Shown: positions 9,259-19,240, numbered from the stretch's first letter. The stretch: DNA of 34,124 nucleotides from Pseudomonadota bacterium (GCA_022563685.1 JADFMY010000021.1:1-34124), one strand, 5' to 3'. Notes: generated by a model from the letters alone, not told the origin. A program made the numbers and translations.

Positions 9259-9986
9259 TATTTGATCGCAAGATATGAGTTGAAGTTAAAGCATTGAAAA
9301 CACTGGTATATCTCGCTAAAACCAGCCTGTTCGAGTCTTTGCCGGTGAACCGAATCAGAATCACACACCAGTACATTTTCCAGTGCTGTCCGCTTTTGAC
9401 TGATCTCCAGGTCGCTGTAGCCCTGGCTCTTTTTGAATGCCTGATGCAGTTGCACCATGCGCTGGTTATCGAGCTGATCTTCCAGCACGACTTTTTCCGT
9501 GAGAATCAGTGCCCCGCCAGGATTAAGACCTCGAAAGATCTTGCCGATCAGATCTGCCCTCTTATCCGGGTCGATAAACTGTAAGGTTAAATTTAATATC
9601 ACCAGGGAAGCATTTTGGATCTCAATATTTTGTACATCCGCGCACAGCCATTGAATATGCCTCGTGCCCGCATGTTGTGCCTTGCATTTTTTGATCATCG
9701 CAGGTGAATTGTCGACCGCTAATATCGAGCAATCCAAAGCACTGGTTTGCTCGGCAATCATGCGCGAAACATCGCCAAGCGAGCAGCCCAGATCGTAAAT
9801 ATTACTTCGCTGCTGTACAAACACCCGAGCATAAAGCCCTGTCATGTGTAATAACAAACCATACCCCGGAACCGATCTGGAGATCATATCCCGAAACACA
9901 TTGGCCACGCCTTCGTTGAATTCAAAAGCCTTTACTTCGCTCAATTGTTTTGCGAATACCTGGTCTTTATCGACTGGATCGGTCAT
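9258..9986 (-). CDS. cmoA: Carboxy-SAM synthase CmoA
   Basis: CmoA makes carboxy-S-adenosyl-L-methionine from SAM and prephenate, supplying CmoB. Motifs include the FRDMISRSVPGY region, YDLGCSLGDVSRM (SAM site) and LNLTLQFIDP, all typical of the family. I place the start at the ATG at 9986, which overlaps the tilS stop as ATGA and gives an N-terminus of about E. coli length (242 residues in all). An ATG at 10004 in the same frame would add six residues. CmoA uses prephenate, the product of chorismate mutase, which the pheA operon further along this window also makes. Confidence 0.94.
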   Translation of the reverse strand: MTDPVDKDQVFAKQLSEVKAFEFNEGVANVFRDMISRSVPGYGLLLHMTGLYARVFVQQRSNIYDLGCSLGDVSRMIAEQTSALDCSILAVDNSPAMIKKCKAQHAGTRHIQWLCADVQNIEIQNASLVILNLTLQFIDPDKRADLIGKIFRGLNPGGALILTEKVVLEDQLDNQRMVQLHQAFKKSQGYSDLEISQKRTALENVLVCDSDSVHRQRLEQAGFSEIYQCFQCFNFNSYLAIK

Positions 9987-11260
9987 TTGGTTGTTAAAGT
10001 CCATAGGCCAACCAATTCATCATCAAAATAGATTTGTGGCGTGATCGATCTTTTCCAGGGCGGTATTTTATGCTTCTGGAACAGGCGCTTAAGGCGGTGG
10101 CGTGCCGGGTTCGATACATTGTTACGAAGTCGAAACATTAACTTGATCGCTTGTCCGGTATCATTCCTGCCGAGGTAACGAATCATCTCCCTTCTTTGAA
10201 TTTCCAGGCCGATTTCCCCGATTTTCAATACTGGAGAGCGATCAAATTCATACGCTTCCTGTAATGGCTGCGAATCTCCATCGAGTACGCTAAACAAACG
10301 CTGATTGTAAAGTCGAATACTGTATCCATTGCCGCGAATCATCAGCCCCGTATTCTTTTTGGTCCTCAACTGACTCACTAACTCGTTTATCCGGGCCTGA
10401 GGTAAGCTGGCGCAACCACGTTGTTTGAGCCAATAGCGAATCAGATTTTTTTGCCGCGCCGGGATGAGTTCGAGTAAGGCCTGTCTGCACAGGGTATCTG
10501 TATTTTCCCGATCTGATGGGTCCAGAGCAGTTGCGTAATCCTGTGCAGCCAGGTCTTCCAGTACTGCCACGGTTTCTGCCTGTATTTCTATCACCGACCG
10601 TATCGAACCAATATACCCGGGCCACCGGCTTTTTATCAGAGGAATGACCTGTTGACGCAGAAAATTCCGGTCGAATCGATCAGAAGCATTGCTGGGATCC
10701 TCGAACCATTTAATTTGGTGGTGTCTGGCGTAGGTCGATAACTCTTCTCGTGAAATATCGAGCAAAGGTCGAAATAGTGTCGATTGTCCGATCGGCCTGG
10801 ATTTGGCGATGCCCCGTAGCCCGGCGCTGCCCGATCCGCGTAGCGCGTTGAGCATAAATGTTTCGACCTGATCGTCGGCGTGGTGAGCTGTCATTAAACA
10901 GTCGCCCTGATTTAATTCCTTTTCGAATAAGGCATAGCGCGCCTGCCGAGCGGTAGATTCCAGATTACCCGCATGCGGGTCGAGGTGTAGATGGCTGGTT
11001 TTTATTTCGAGCCCATATTCCCTGGCTCGCGCATTGCAGAAAACTTCCATTTCATCGGCTGATTCCTGTAATCCATGATTGACGTGCCAGAGTTGAACGC
11101 TATAGGAATGAGGATGCGAGGTCAGTAAATGCAATAATACGCATGAATCCAGCCCCCCACTGAAGGCCAGTACTACACGCTCAATATTATCAGGAATAGA
11201 TTCCAGACAGCTTTTCAAGGTGCTATCCGATAAGATATTAGCCTTCTTTATACTGGCCAA
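9983..11260 (-). CDS. tilS: tRNA(Ile)-lysidine synthetase TilS
   Basis: TilS attaches lysine to C34 of tRNA-Ile2 using ATP, converting its specificity from Met (AUG) to Ile (AUA); it is essential. The PP-loop [12 protein letters not shown] is near residues 33-44. [18 protein letters not shown] and the C-terminal substrate-binding domain with RDRTG-like LGRNDTG and [13 protein letters not shown] follow. The start is uncertain. The frame begins at TTG 11260, overlapping accA by 23 bases. A second TTG at 11218 would give an N-terminus matching E. coli length. No ATG is available before the PP-loop. Confidence 0.93.
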   Translation of the reverse strand: MASIKKANILSDSTLKSCLESIPDNIERVVLAFSGGLDSCVLLHLLTSHPHSYSVQLWHVNHGLQESADEMEVFCNARAREYGLEIKTSHLHLDPHAGNLESTARQARYALFEKELNQGDCLMTAHHADDQVETFMLNALRGSGSAGLRGIAKSRPIGQSTLFRPLLDISREELSTYARHHQIKWFEDPSNASDRFDRNFLRQQVIPLIKSRWPGYIGSIRSVIEIQAETVAVLEDLAAQDYATALDPSDRENTDTLCRQALLELIPARQKNLIRYWLKQRGCASLPQARINELVSQLRTKKNTGLMIRGNGYSIRLYNQRLFSVLDGDSQPLQEAYEFDRSPVLKIGEIGLEIQRREMIRYLGRNDTGQAIKLMFRLRNNVSNPARHRLKRLFQKHKIPPWKRSITPQIYFDDELVGLWTLTTK

Positions 11261-12197
11261 AATTCATTAATTTCTGATACCTCTGATCGAGTAATTTATC
11301 GATGCTTACCGACTCGAGCATCTCGATATTCTCTATCAGGCTAAGCTTCAGGTCTTTTGCTATCTGGTCATAGTCGCGGTGAGCGCCGCCGAGCGGTTCC
11401 TTGATCACCTTGTCCACGAGTTTCAGCGAGAGCAGGCGGCCGGCGGTTATTCCCATTGCCTCGGCAGCCTGCGGGGCCTTATCGGCACTCTTCCACAGTA
11501 TCGATGCGCAGCCTTCCGGAGAAATCACAGAGTAGGTTGAATACTGCAACATGTTGATCCGGTCTCCCACACAAATAGCGAGCGCACCACCAGATCCACC
11601 TTCCCCAATTATAGTGCAAATGATCGGTGTCTTTAGATCGGCCAACACATATAGATTTCGCGCGATTGCTTCGCTTTGACCTCGCTCTTCAGCGCCGATA
11701 CCAGGATAGGCACCCGGTGTATCCACCAGGGTAATCAACGGCATTTTGAATTTTTCCGCCATTTTCATGAGTCGCAGTGCCTTGCGGTAGCCTTCTGGCC
11801 TCGGCATGCCGAAATTGCGCTTTATTTTTTCGCGTGTGTCTCTACCCTTTTGCTGGCCAATTACCATGACTGGCTTGCCTTCTAGCCTTCCCATGCCGCC
11901 GATGATTGGCTGGTCATCCCCATAAGCCCGATCGCCATGCAAATACTCAAAATCGGTAAATATACGTTCGATATAATCGATCGTATAAGGTCGGTTTGGG
12001 TGTCTCGATAGCTGCGAAACTTGCCATGGGGTGAGTTTGGCGAAAATTGCCGATGTGAGGTTTTCCGCCTTCCTGTCAAGTGTTTGAATTTCTTCTGAAA
12101 TATTCACTTCCGAATCATCCGTAACATACCGAAGTTCGGCGATCTTGGCCTGTAGTTCCGCAATCGGTTGTTCAAAATCGAGAAATTTAGGATCCAT
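11238..12197 (-). CDS. accA: Acetyl-CoA carboxylase carboxyltransferase subunit alpha
   Basis: AccA with AccD forms the carboxyltransferase that moves CO2 from carboxybiotin to acetyl-CoA, giving malonyl-CoA for fatty acid synthesis. The 319 residues are the family length. Motifs include the coiled N-terminus [31 protein letters not shown], and [19 protein letters not shown] with [11 protein letters not shown], the acyl-CoA/oxyanion region. In E. coli and Pseudomonas accA follows dnaE; here dnaE is 15 kb away, so that pairing is broken, while the accA-tilS link is kept. No clear Shine-Dalgarno precedes the ATG at 12197. Confidence 0.97.
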   Translation of the reverse strand: MDPKFLDFEQPIAELQAKIAELRYVTDDSEVNISEEIQTLDRKAENLTSAIFAKLTPWQVSQLSRHPNRPYTIDYIERIFTDFEYLHGDRAYGDDQPIIGGMGRLEGKPVMVIGQQKGRDTREKIKRNFGMPRPEGYRKALRLMKMAEKFKMPLITLVDTPGAYPGIGAEERGQSEAIARNLYVLADLKTPIICTIIGEGGSGGALAICVGDRINMLQYSTYSVISPEGCASILWKSADKAPQAAEAMGITAGRLLSLKLVDKVIKEPLGGAHRDYDQIAKDLKLSLIENIEMLESVSIDKLLDQRYQKLMNFGQYKEG

Positions 12198-12295
12198 GAA
12201 TACTATAATTAGGGAGAGTAACTACTAATGATAGTGTAACGATTAGACTCTAGACTGTCATCATGCTTTGACAGCCTTGCTGTCGAATACCTGCT

Positions 12296-13000
12296 TCAGT
12301 CCAGTATAGATTTGTTAATCGCAGCAAGTGCCGCTGCAGGATCCGCGTGCTGTGTAATCGGCCGGCCTATTACCAGATAACTGGAACCATCGGCTATAGC
12401 CTGTTCGGGGGTCATGGTGCGTTGCTGATCGTCAGGATCTGCTCCTGCTGGCCTGATGCCCGGAGTTACCAGTAGTGGGCCATCGCCTATTCTGTGGCGG
12501 AGGGGTTTGGCTTCCTGCGCTGAACAAACCAGCCCATCCAGTCCGGCACTTATGGCCATATCGGCTAATCGGTCGACAAACTCAGGTATTTCCTGATCGA
12601 CTCCCAGTTGATCCAGATCCTCCTGCGAATGGCTTGTCAAAAGCGTGACCGCGATCAGGTAAGGTCGATTGGTACCGACCATATCTATACCTTCTCGCGC
12701 CGCCAGCAACATCGAATAGCCCCCTAGTGCATGCACATTGAGCATCCACACGCCGAGTTGGCCAGCCGCATAAATCGCTCTTTTTACAGTATTCGGTATA
12801 TCGTGATACTTGAGATCCAGGAAAATATCAAATCCCTTAGACACCAGCGTTTCGATTAGCGTTGGCCCAGACAGGGTAAATAATTCTTTACCTACCTTTA
12901 GTTTGCATAGTTCAGGAGATACTTTGTCGACAAATTCAAGCGCCTGTTTTTTACTCGGATAATCAAGCGCAACTATTAATCGAGGATCAAGGACAGGCAC
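12296..13000 (-). CDS. pyrF: Orotidine 5'-phosphate decarboxylase PyrF
   Basis: PyrF decarboxylates OMP to UMP in pyrimidine synthesis. The 234-residue TIM barrel shows LIVALDYPSKKQAL at the start, KVGKELFT, the catalytic DLKYHDIPNTV, LLVTPGIRPAGAD, and YLVIGRPITQ for phosphate binding. The start codon is GTG at 13000, eight bases after the lapB stop and just behind GGGGAG. The lapB-pyrF order is the same as in E. coli. A weak CTGTCA/TGACAG hairpin follows at 12255-12274, without a proper T-run. Confidence 0.97.
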   Translation of the reverse strand: MPVLDPRLIVALDYPSKKQALEFVDKVSPELCKLKVGKELFTLSGPTLIETLVSKGFDIFLDLKYHDIPNTVKRAIYAAGQLGVWMLNVHALGGYSMLLAAREGIDMVGTNRPYLIAVTLLTSHSQEDLDQLGVDQEIPEFVDRLADMAISAGLDGLVCSAQEAKPLRHRIGDGPLLVTPGIRPAGADPDDQQRTMTPEQAIADGSSYLVIGRPITQHADPAAALAAINKSILD

Positions 13001-13008
13001 AGGCTCCC

Positions 13009-14160
13009 CTATATCGGTTTCATCGAAGCCCAGCTTTTACAACTTGGGCAGTTCCATTCGATTACATGGCTTTCATAACCACACTGGGAGCAGGTAAATT
13101 CGATCTTTTTGCTGTGCATCATTTTCAGAAATGAAGACAAACTTTCCCAGGTTTCTGACAGGTGATCCGGATCAGACCTTAGAAATCGAAACGCAAATTC
13201 AAATGATTCAAACGAAGGAGAAGATTTCAAAACATCGGAAAGAAATAGTCTGGCTTTCTCAACCTGGTTCTGGTCTACATAGTATTCGAGTAACGCCATA
13301 GCCAGCCGGGTAGATGGGTGATCTAGATATTGTTGCTGTAGAAAATTTTGGTATGCACTGGATTCCTTTCCGCGGAGGTAAATTTTTTTAGCGGGTTCAA
13401 TATACAGTCCCATGTATTCTGGTTTCGATTTAATCAGGCGCTTGAACAGCTTTTGGGCGGCCGGAATACTATTGGCGTCCAGATGCAACTTAATCAGGAG
13501 TAGCGTCGCCCTGACACAATTTTGGTCAACTTCGATTGCTTTGGCGAGGCTTTCGCGAGCCACTTTATTTTTGCCTTGTGCCATAGCATTTTCAGCGACT
13601 TCGCAAAGGCATTGGCTATAGATTATCGCCGCGTCTGTCTCGCCTCTATCATAAAGAATCTGCGCGCAGCCGATTGCTTCGTGCCACGATTTTTCAGTGA
13701 TATAAAGATCCAGGAGCCGGCGATAGGCTACCAGATCATCCGATTTTAACTGTATCATCTCCTTGAACAGCTTTTCGGCACGATCGAGTAATCCCGCCTT
13801 TAAATAATCGTTGGCCAGCTCCGCAATCGCCATATTCCGTTGTTTTTTGCTTAGATTGGGTCGCGCGAGAAGATTTTGATGTACCTTAATCGCCCGTTCG
13901 ACTTCCCCTTTTGAACGGAATAAGTTTCCAAGCGTAATATGAATTTCTATCGTGTCGCTATTGACTTCGATTAACTCGGTAAAAATACCGATTGCCTTGT
14001 TCGAATCGTTCGATAACAGGTAATTGAGCCCCTTGACATAAGAGTCCGAGAAAATTCCGGTGGATTTACTGGCACTATTTTTAGTAAAAGGATCCCATCG
14101 ACCAATCATCCAGCCGGTTAGAATTGCGCTAAGAGTCAGTAATAACAGCCAATAATCCAT
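13009..14160 (-). CDS. lapB: LPS assembly regulator LapB (YciM)
   Basis: LapB is an inner-membrane-anchored TPR protein which, in E. coli, directs FtsH to degrade LpxC and so balances LPS synthesis. From the ATG at 14160 the protein is 383 residues. It has an N-terminal helix (MDYWLLLLTLSAILTGWMIG), about nine TPR-like helical pairs, and a C-terminal rubredoxin-type zinc knuckle (CSQCGYESHV...CPSCKSW). A TTG at 14172 would add four residues. The partner gene lapA, which lies between ihfB and lapB in E. coli, is missing; only 72 bases separate them. Confidence 0.93.
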   Translation of the reverse strand: MDYWLLLLTLSAILTGWMIGRWDPFTKNSASKSTGIFSDSYVKGLNYLLSNDSNKAIGIFTELIEVNSDTIEIHITLGNLFRSKGEVERAIKVHQNLLARPNLSKKQRNMAIAELANDYLKAGLLDRAEKLFKEMIQLKSDDLVAYRRLLDLYITEKSWHEAIGCAQILYDRGETDAAIIYSQCLCEVAENAMAQGKNKVARESLAKAIEVDQNCVRATLLLIKLHLDANSIPAAQKLFKRLIKSKPEYMGLYIEPAKKIYLRGKESSAYQNFLQQQYLDHPSTRLAMALLEYYVDQNQVEKARLFLSDVLKSSPSFESFEFAFRFLRSDPDHLSETWESLSSFLKMMHSKKIEFTCSQCGYESHVIEWNCPSCKSWASMKPI

Positions 14161-14232
14161 CGAATAGATCAACTCGCCTTAGCGGCACTGGAAACGGTTA
14201 TTATAGATGTCGTTCGCCTGTTTCGGCGAGCG

Positions 14233-14544
14233 CTATTTCTGGTTATTGGCGCGATCCCGTAATTCTTTACCAGGCTTGAAATGCGGAACATACTTACCCG
14301 GAAGATCCACCCTGTCACCCGATTTTGGATTTCTACCAGTCCTTGGAGGGCGATAGTGGAGACTGAAACTTCCAAAACCTCTGATTTCAATGCGTTTGCC
14401 ATTAGACAGCGCATTACTCATCATTTCAATCAAGCTCTTGACCGCCAGTTCGACATCTTTATAGGCCAGATGCCCCTGATTTCTGGACAAATTCTCTATC
14501 AAATCTGACTTGGTCAACGAAGGTACGTATTCTTGTTCTTTCAT
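14233..14544 (-). CDS. ihfB: Integration host factor subunit beta
   Basis: IhfB pairs with IhfA to form the DNA-bending nucleoid protein. The core is unmistakable: [39 protein letters not shown] with the DNA-intercalating Pro in the beta arm, and [17 protein letters not shown]. Three starts are possible. ATG 14544 has a GGA seven bases upstream and gives 103 residues with a ten-residue extension. GTG 14547 lies next to it. TTG 14517 would give exactly the usual MTKSDLI N-terminus but has no ribosome site. It follows rpsA, as in most gammaproteobacteria. Confidence 0.96.
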   Translation of the reverse strand: MKEQEYVPSLTKSDLIENLSRNQGHLAYKDVELAVKSLIEMMSNALSNGKRIEIRGFGSFSLHYRPPRTGRNPKSGDRVDLPGKYVPHFKPGKELRDRANNQK

Positions 14545-14568
14545 CACATCGTCCAGTTCATCGAAACA

Positions 14569-14594
14569 GGCGGCGAAGTGGAAACTTCACCGCC
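14569..14594 (-). terminator. Hairpin between rpsA and ihfB (partial terminator or attenuator)
   Basis: On the minus strand an 11-bp stem (arms 14584-14594 and 14569-14579, core GGCGGTGAAGT with one G-T pair) closes a 4-base loop. It begins 15 bases past the rpsA stop. Only TGTTT follows instead of a full T-run. It could lower ihfB expression relative to the highly expressed rpsA or protect the rpsA 3' end. Confidence 0.55.
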
Positions 14595-14608
14595 CCGGGT
14601 ATCGGATC

Positions 14609-16279
14609 CTAAGAATCCATTTTTTCCTTTAACAGGTCACCGAAACTGGTTGTAGTACCACTCTCTCGACTCGCTGCGTAGTCTTTTAAGGCTTCCTGTT
14701 CTTCTTCGGTATCTTTCGCTTTAATCGACAGATATATACTCCGTCCTTTTCGATCCATACCGGTTATCTTGGCTTCTATCTCGTCGCCCTCATTCAAAAA
14801 AGACCTGGCGTCTTCAACTCTGTCGGTAGCCATTTCCGAAGCTCTGAGTAAACCTTCGATACCATCGCCCAGATTGACTATCGCTGCTTTAGCATCCACC
14901 GAAATGACGATACCGCTGACGATACTACCTTTGGGTTTTTCTGCTATGAAACTGGCGAATGGATCCTTCTCAATCTGTTTGATGCCGAGTGAAATACGCT
15001 CACGTTCAGGATCGATAGAAAGCACCATGGCTTCAACTTCCTGACCTTTCTGGTAATCTCGAACCGCTTCTTCACCCGGCTTGTTCCAGGACAGGTCGGT
15101 CAAGTGGATAAGCCCGTCGATATTGCCATCGAGTCCGATAAAAATACCGAAATCGGTAATAGATTTTATCTTGCCTGAAATGACATCACCCTTGTTATTA
15201 GTCGAGCCAAACTCGTCCCATGGGTTAGCCTTGCATTGTTTCATGCCTAATGAAATTCGGCGGCGCTCTTCGTCAATTTCCAAAATGGCCACCTCGACTT
15301 CATCACCGAGAGTCACCATTTTATTCGGATTAACGTTTTTGTTAGTCCAGTCCATTTCAGACACATGTACCAGGCCTTCGACGCCATCTTCGATTTCGAC
15401 GAAACATCCATAGTCGGTGATATTGCTAACATGGCCAAACAATCGCTGGCCTTCGGGGTAACGGCGCATAATATTGGCCCAGGGATCGTCACCCATTTGC
15501 TTGAGACCAAGCGAGACCCGATTCTTATCGCGATCGAACTTCAATACCACGACGTCGATTTCCTGGCCAATTTCTACAACCTCGGACGGATGCTTGACAC
15601 GTTTCCAGGCCATGTCGGTAATATGCAATAAACCATCGATTCCGCCCAGATCCAGAAATGCACCGTAGTCGGTTAAATTCTTTACGATACCACGAACACG
15701 TTCGCCTTCTTTCAGGGTTGCGAGCAGTTTTTCCCGCTCTTCGCTGAATTCTTTTTCGACTACAGCACGGCGTGATACCACGACGTTATTACGCTTTTGA
15801 TCGAGTTTGATAATTTTGAATTCGAGCTCTTTTTCTTCCAGGTAGGCCGTATCGCGAACCGGACGCACATCGACCAGTGACCCCGGTAAAAACGCCCTGA
15901 TTTCGCCAATATCGACGGTAAAGCCGCCCTTGACCTTTCCAGTAAAGCGACCGGTAATAATCTCGTCGGCCTGTTGCGCCTCTTCGAGACGGGTCCAGGC
16001 TCTGGCGCGTTTGGCTTTTTCGCGCGATAGACGCGACTCGCCATAACCATCCTCGAACGAATCCAGCGCGACTTCTACGATATCGCCAATATTGACATCG
16101 AGTTCACCGCTTTCGTTATAAAACTGTTCTATCGGGATCACACCTTCAGATTTGAGCCCCGCGTTGACGATCACAACATCGCGGTTGATATCGACAACTT
16201 CACCGGTGATTATCTCACCGATACGCATATTCATTTGAGTAATGCTTTGCTCAAACATTTCTGCAAAATTTTCAGACAT
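14609..16279 (-). CDS. rpsA: 30S ribosomal protein S1
   Basis: S1 binds mRNA leaders and delivers them to the 30S subunit. The 556 residues contain six S1 OB-fold repeats starting near 16, 102, 188, 273, 360 and 447. Examples are [19 protein letters not shown] and [17 protein letters not shown]; the central four are the most alike. The start [13 protein letters not shown] is preceded by AGGA nine bases upstream. A leader of about 90 bases separates it from cmk. In E. coli S1 represses its own translation through this region, and the same is plausible here. Confidence 0.98.
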   Translation of the reverse strand: MSENFAEMFEQSITQMNMRIGEIITGEVVDINRDVVIVNAGLKSEGVIPIEQFYNESGELDVNIGDIVEVALDSFEDGYGESRLSREKAKRARAWTRLEEAQQADEIITGRFTGKVKGGFTVDIGEIRAFLPGSLVDVRPVRDTAYLEEKELEFKIIKLDQKRNNVVVSRRAVVEKEFSEEREKLLATLKEGERVRGIVKNLTDYGAFLDLGGIDGLLHITDMAWKRVKHPSEVVEIGQEIDVVVLKFDRDKNRVSLGLKQMGDDPWANIMRRYPEGQRLFGHVSNITDYGCFVEIEDGVEGLVHVSEMDWTNKNVNPNKMVTLGDEVEVAILEIDEERRRISLGMKQCKANPWDEFGSTNNKGDVISGKIKSITDFGIFIGLDGNIDGLIHLTDLSWNKPGEEAVRDYQKGQEVEAMVLSIDPERERISLGIKQIEKDPFASFIAEKPKGSIVSGIVISVDAKAAIVNLGDGIEGLLRASEMATDRVEDARSFLNEGDEIEAKITGMDRKGRSIYLSIKAKDTEEEQEALKDYAASRESGTTTSFGDLLKEKMDS

Positions 16280-16371
16280 GGAAGAATTTCCTAAATGGGT
16301 TTGTAATTACGAGGGCTTAAAGAAGACTTCCTAATTACGCTAGTGTTAAAAAAACCCTGTAAACGGTGCGT

Positions 16372-17064
16372 CTACAAGGACCTGTTTTCATTCACCTCAA
16401 CAATGTGGCTCATTACCAGATCGACTACCTGTTCCAGATCAAGCAAACTCGAATCGACTATAATCGCTTCGCTCGCAGGTATCAGGGGCGATTCGGCCCG
16501 ATTTTTATCCCGTTCGTCACGCTCGCTGATATCCGCTCTAAGCTGGTCGATATTAGCTGATAATTCCATACTAATCAACTGGTTATAACGCCTTAAAGCC
16601 CTAATTTCGACCGATGCGCACAAAAAAAACTTAAATCTGGCATCCGGGAACACCACAGTGCCCATATCGCGGCCATCGGCCACCAGTCCGGGGGGCCGAA
16701 AAAACTCTCGCTGCCAGGCCAGTAATTGCTTTCGCACCCCTGGGTAGCGAGCGATTACTGACGCTGCCTCGCCGCTCGATTCGAGCCGGATTTGCTCAGA
16801 TACATCGGTATCGTTGAGATAGGGGATGCTCAGTTCATCGCCGATTTCAAATCGAATATTTAAGTCTGCCAGGCTCGTAACAACCTCGGATTCCTGCTCT
16901 AAATCGATTCCATCCTGCAAAGCCTTGAGTGCAGCAAGTCGATAGATAGCGCCACTATCGAGCAAATGAAAATTCAGTTTTCCGGCAAGCTGTACCGCGA
17001 GCGAACCTTTGCCAGAGCCACTGGGTCCGTCGATCGCGATAATATAGGGCTGCTTATCCCTCAT
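16372..17064 (-). CDS. cmk: Cytidylate kinase
   Basis: Cmk phosphorylates CMP and dCMP to the diphosphates with ATP. The 230-residue protein has the P-loop IAIDGPSGSGKGSLAVQLAG at 9-28, LLDSGAIYRLAAL (nucleotide-binding), and the GLVADGRDMGTVVFPDA stretch diagnostic of the family. It starts with an ATGA overlap on aroA. The aroA-cmk-rpsA order is shared with Pseudomonas and E. coli. Confidence 0.97.
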   Translation of the reverse strand: MRDKQPYIIAIDGPSGSGKGSLAVQLAGKLNFHLLDSGAIYRLAALKALQDGIDLEQESEVVTSLADLNIRFEIGDELSIPYLNDTDVSEQIRLESSGEAASVIARYPGVRKQLLAWQREFFRPPGLVADGRDMGTVVFPDARFKFFLCASVEIRALRRYNQLISMELSANIDQLRADISERDERDKNRAESPLIPASEAIIVDSSLLDLEQVVDLVMSHIVEVNENRSL

Positions 17065-18377
17065 GTATTGAAATTTCCGTCATGCATAGAAATTTTTAAT
17101 CCGGCCCCTGCGGCCAGGTTAACAAACCCAGGGAAAGACGTGTTGACGTTGGTACAATCCTCTATCCTGAGCAAATCGCCGGCAGCGATGGATGCGATAC
17201 TGAAGGCCATCGCAATACGATGATCTCCGTGAGAATTGATCACACCACCAGCCATGGGACCTCCGAATATTTTAATACCGTCTGGCCTGGGCTCTACGCG
17301 TACACCCAGTGTGCTTAAACCCTGCGCCATTACCTCTATTCTATCACTCTCCTTGACTCTGAGTTCCGAGGCCCCGGTGAGCAGGGTTTCTCCCTCTGCA
17401 CAGGCCGCTGCGACAAATAAAACCGGAAACTCGTCAATCGCCAGCGGCACCAGGGCCTCGGGTATGTTAATACCGTGCAGCGAAGCGCTTCGAACCACGA
17501 TATCAGCAACCGGCTCACCCCCGATATCCCGTTGATTAAGCAATGTTATATCGGCGCCCATTAGCCTCAGAATCTCGATCACCCCGGTGCGTGTCGGATT
17601 GACGCCAACATGCTCAAGCGTCAGTTCGCTATCTGTCGCGATGCTCGCGGCTACCAGAAAAAAAGCAGCAGCAGAAATATCGGCGGGAATTTCGATATCC
17701 ATCGCGTTTAGCTCCTGGCCACCGCTCATGCTGACTTGCCTCCCCTCGGAAACAACAGGGCATCCAAAACCACGCAGCATGCGTTCGGTATGATCGCGAG
17801 TGGTTGCGGGTTCGACGATAATGCTTTCGCCATCGGCGTATAGAGCGGCAAGCAGCAAACAGGATTTAACCTGTGCCGAGGCCATCGGTGTGTGATAATT
17901 AATCGGGCTTAATTTTGACTGACCCAATACAGTTAATGGCGCGGTGCAGCCTGACTGACTATTGATCCTGGCTCCCATCGCCTGCAGGGGCTCGATCACG
18001 CGCTTCATCGGTCGAGCACTAAGCGACTCGTCACCTACCAGGGTCGCATCGAATGACTGGCCGGCCAGCAACCCGAGCAGCAGACGCATGGCCGTACCCG
18101 AGTTCCCCATATCGAGTGTGTTCGCGGGTTTTTTCAAACCGTGCAAGCCGGCCCCGTGCACGCTCACCCGGTCCCCCTCGCGCTCTATGGTGACACCCAT
18201 GGACTGCAACGCCTTAAGGGTATTCAGACTATCTTCGCCCTGCAGAAACCCCGAAATATGGCTTGTTCCCTGGGCGATCGACGAAAGAATTATAGCCCGA
18301 TGAGAGATTGATTTATCGCCCGGAACGCGGATCGAGCCTTTGACGGTTCCCCCCGGCAGGCACTCGATGCCGGACAT
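17061..18377 (-). CDS. aroA: 3-phosphoshikimate 1-carboxyvinyltransferase (EPSP synthase)
   Basis: AroA joins shikimate 3-phosphate with phosphoenolpyruvate to give EPSP, the sixth step of the shikimate pathway and the target of glyphosate. Starting from ATG 18377 (sharing one base with the tyrA stop) it has 438 residues; a TTG three bases earlier is in frame. Its motifs are those of the CP4/Bacillus (class II) type: GDKSISHRA, PMASAQVKSC, TTRDHTERML and NPTRTG, rather than GSKS and SSQF of E. coli. The PEP-binding loop still reads GNSGTAMR with the usual Gly. In Pseudomonas tyrA and aroA are fused; here they are separate, adjacent genes. Confidence 0.97.
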   Translation of the reverse strand: MSGIECLPGGTVKGSIRVPGDKSISHRAIILSSIAQGTSHISGFLQGEDSLNTLKALQSMGVTIEREGDRVSVHGAGLHGLKKPANTLDMGNSGTAMRLLLGLLAGQSFDATLVGDESLSARPMKRVIEPLQAMGARINSQSGCTAPLTVLGQSKLSPINYHTPMASAQVKSCLLLAALYADGESIIVEPATTRDHTERMLRGFGCPVVSEGRQVSMSGGQELNAMDIEIPADISAAAFFLVAASIATDSELTLEHVGVNPTRTGVIEILRLMGADITLLNQRDIGGEPVADIVVRSASLHGINIPEALVPLAIDEFPVLFVAAACAEGETLLTGASELRVKESDRIEVMAQGLSTLGVRVEPRPDGIKIFGGPMAGGVINSHGDHRIAMAFSIASIAAGDLLRIEDCTNVNTSFPGFVNLAAGAGLKISMHDGNFNT

Positions 18378-19240
18378 CAACAGTTTCCTACCAGCGAATC
18401 TCTCTCTGATTTTGCGTTGCCGAATAACTCCAGCAATCGCCCGGCATCCTGATTTTGAATAGCGGCCGACACCTGGTCCAGTTCGTTTTTGTATTGCTCG
18501 ATCAGCGCTAACAGGGCATCGCCATTAGAAATACAGACATCGCGCCACATCACCGGATCGCTAGACGCAATTCGGGTAAAGTCACGAAAGCCGCCTGAGG
18601 CGTATTTGAATATCTCGTCGTGTTCGTTCAGGCCAGAGAGGAAATTAACCAGCGCATAAGCCAGCATATGGGGTAAATGCGAGGTAGCGGCAAGCACCTT
18701 ATCATGATGCTGCACGCTTAAATATTCGATGCTGGCACCGCATTGCCGCCACATCTTGTCGATGGTTTCGATCGCACCCTGATCGGTCGAATCGAGCGGA
18801 GTCAGGATAACCCTTTTATTCTGGTAGAGACTGGCAAACCCGGCCTCAACGCCACTTTTTTCGGTTCCTGCAACAGGGTGTCCTGGAACAAATTGCCCTA
18901 CCCTGTCACCGAGACATTCCATCGCGACTTCGACTACCGATGCCTTGGCGCTGCCCACATCGGTTATCACCGCCTGATCCGTAATCGCTCCAGCGATTTG
19001 TTCAAATACTCGTCGCATCGCCCCCAGGGGTACTGCCACAACCACGATATCTGCCGCTTTAACCGCATCGCTAACCGAAATCTGGTAGCTGTCGATAATA
19101 CCTAGCTCGATGCCTTTTTCCAGGCTTTGCTGATTGCGCCCACATCCAACGACATGGCCGACGGCGCCAGCCTGTTTTAATGCGAGCGCGAGAGAGCCTC
19201 CGATGAGCCCGACACCGATGATAGCTAGCCGATCGATCAT
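18377..19240 (-). CDS. tyrA: Prephenate dehydrogenase (TyrA)
   Basis: This NAD(P)-dependent enzyme oxidatively decarboxylates prephenate, or possibly arogenate, on the way to tyrosine. The 287-residue protein has the nucleotide-binding motif IGVGLIGGSLALALK at 8-22, VVVAVPLGAM, GHPVAGTEKSG, and the helical dimer domain with HDKVLAATSHLPHMLAYAL and ASGGFRDFTRIA. There is no chorismate mutase domain as in E. coli TyrA and no ACT domain, so feedback control must differ. The ATG at 19240 overlaps the hisC stop as ATGA. The choice between prephenate and arogenate cannot be made from sequence. Confidence 0.94.
   Translation of the reverse strand: MIDRLAIIGVGLIGGSLALALKQAGAVGHVVGCGRNQQSLEKGIELGIIDSYQISVSDAVKAADIVVVAVPLGAMRRVFEQIAGAITDQAVITDVGSAKASVVEVAMECLGDRVGQFVPGHPVAGTEKSGVEAGFASLYQNKRVILTPLDSTDQGAIETIDKMWRQCGASIEYLSVQHHDKVLAATSHLPHMLAYALVNFLSGLNEHDEIFKYASGGFRDFTRIASSDPVMWRDVCISNGDALLALIEQYKNELDQVSAAIQNQDAGRLLELFGNAKSERDSLVGNC

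Noticed and set aside
12255-12274. CTGTCA/TGACAG hairpin as a pyrF terminator
   Set aside because: The stem is only six pairs and lacks a T-run; too weak to call.
14169-14414. Frame between ihfB and lapB as a possible lapA
   Set aside because: It overlaps most of ihfB in another frame, lacks the two membrane helices of LapA and shows no family motif.
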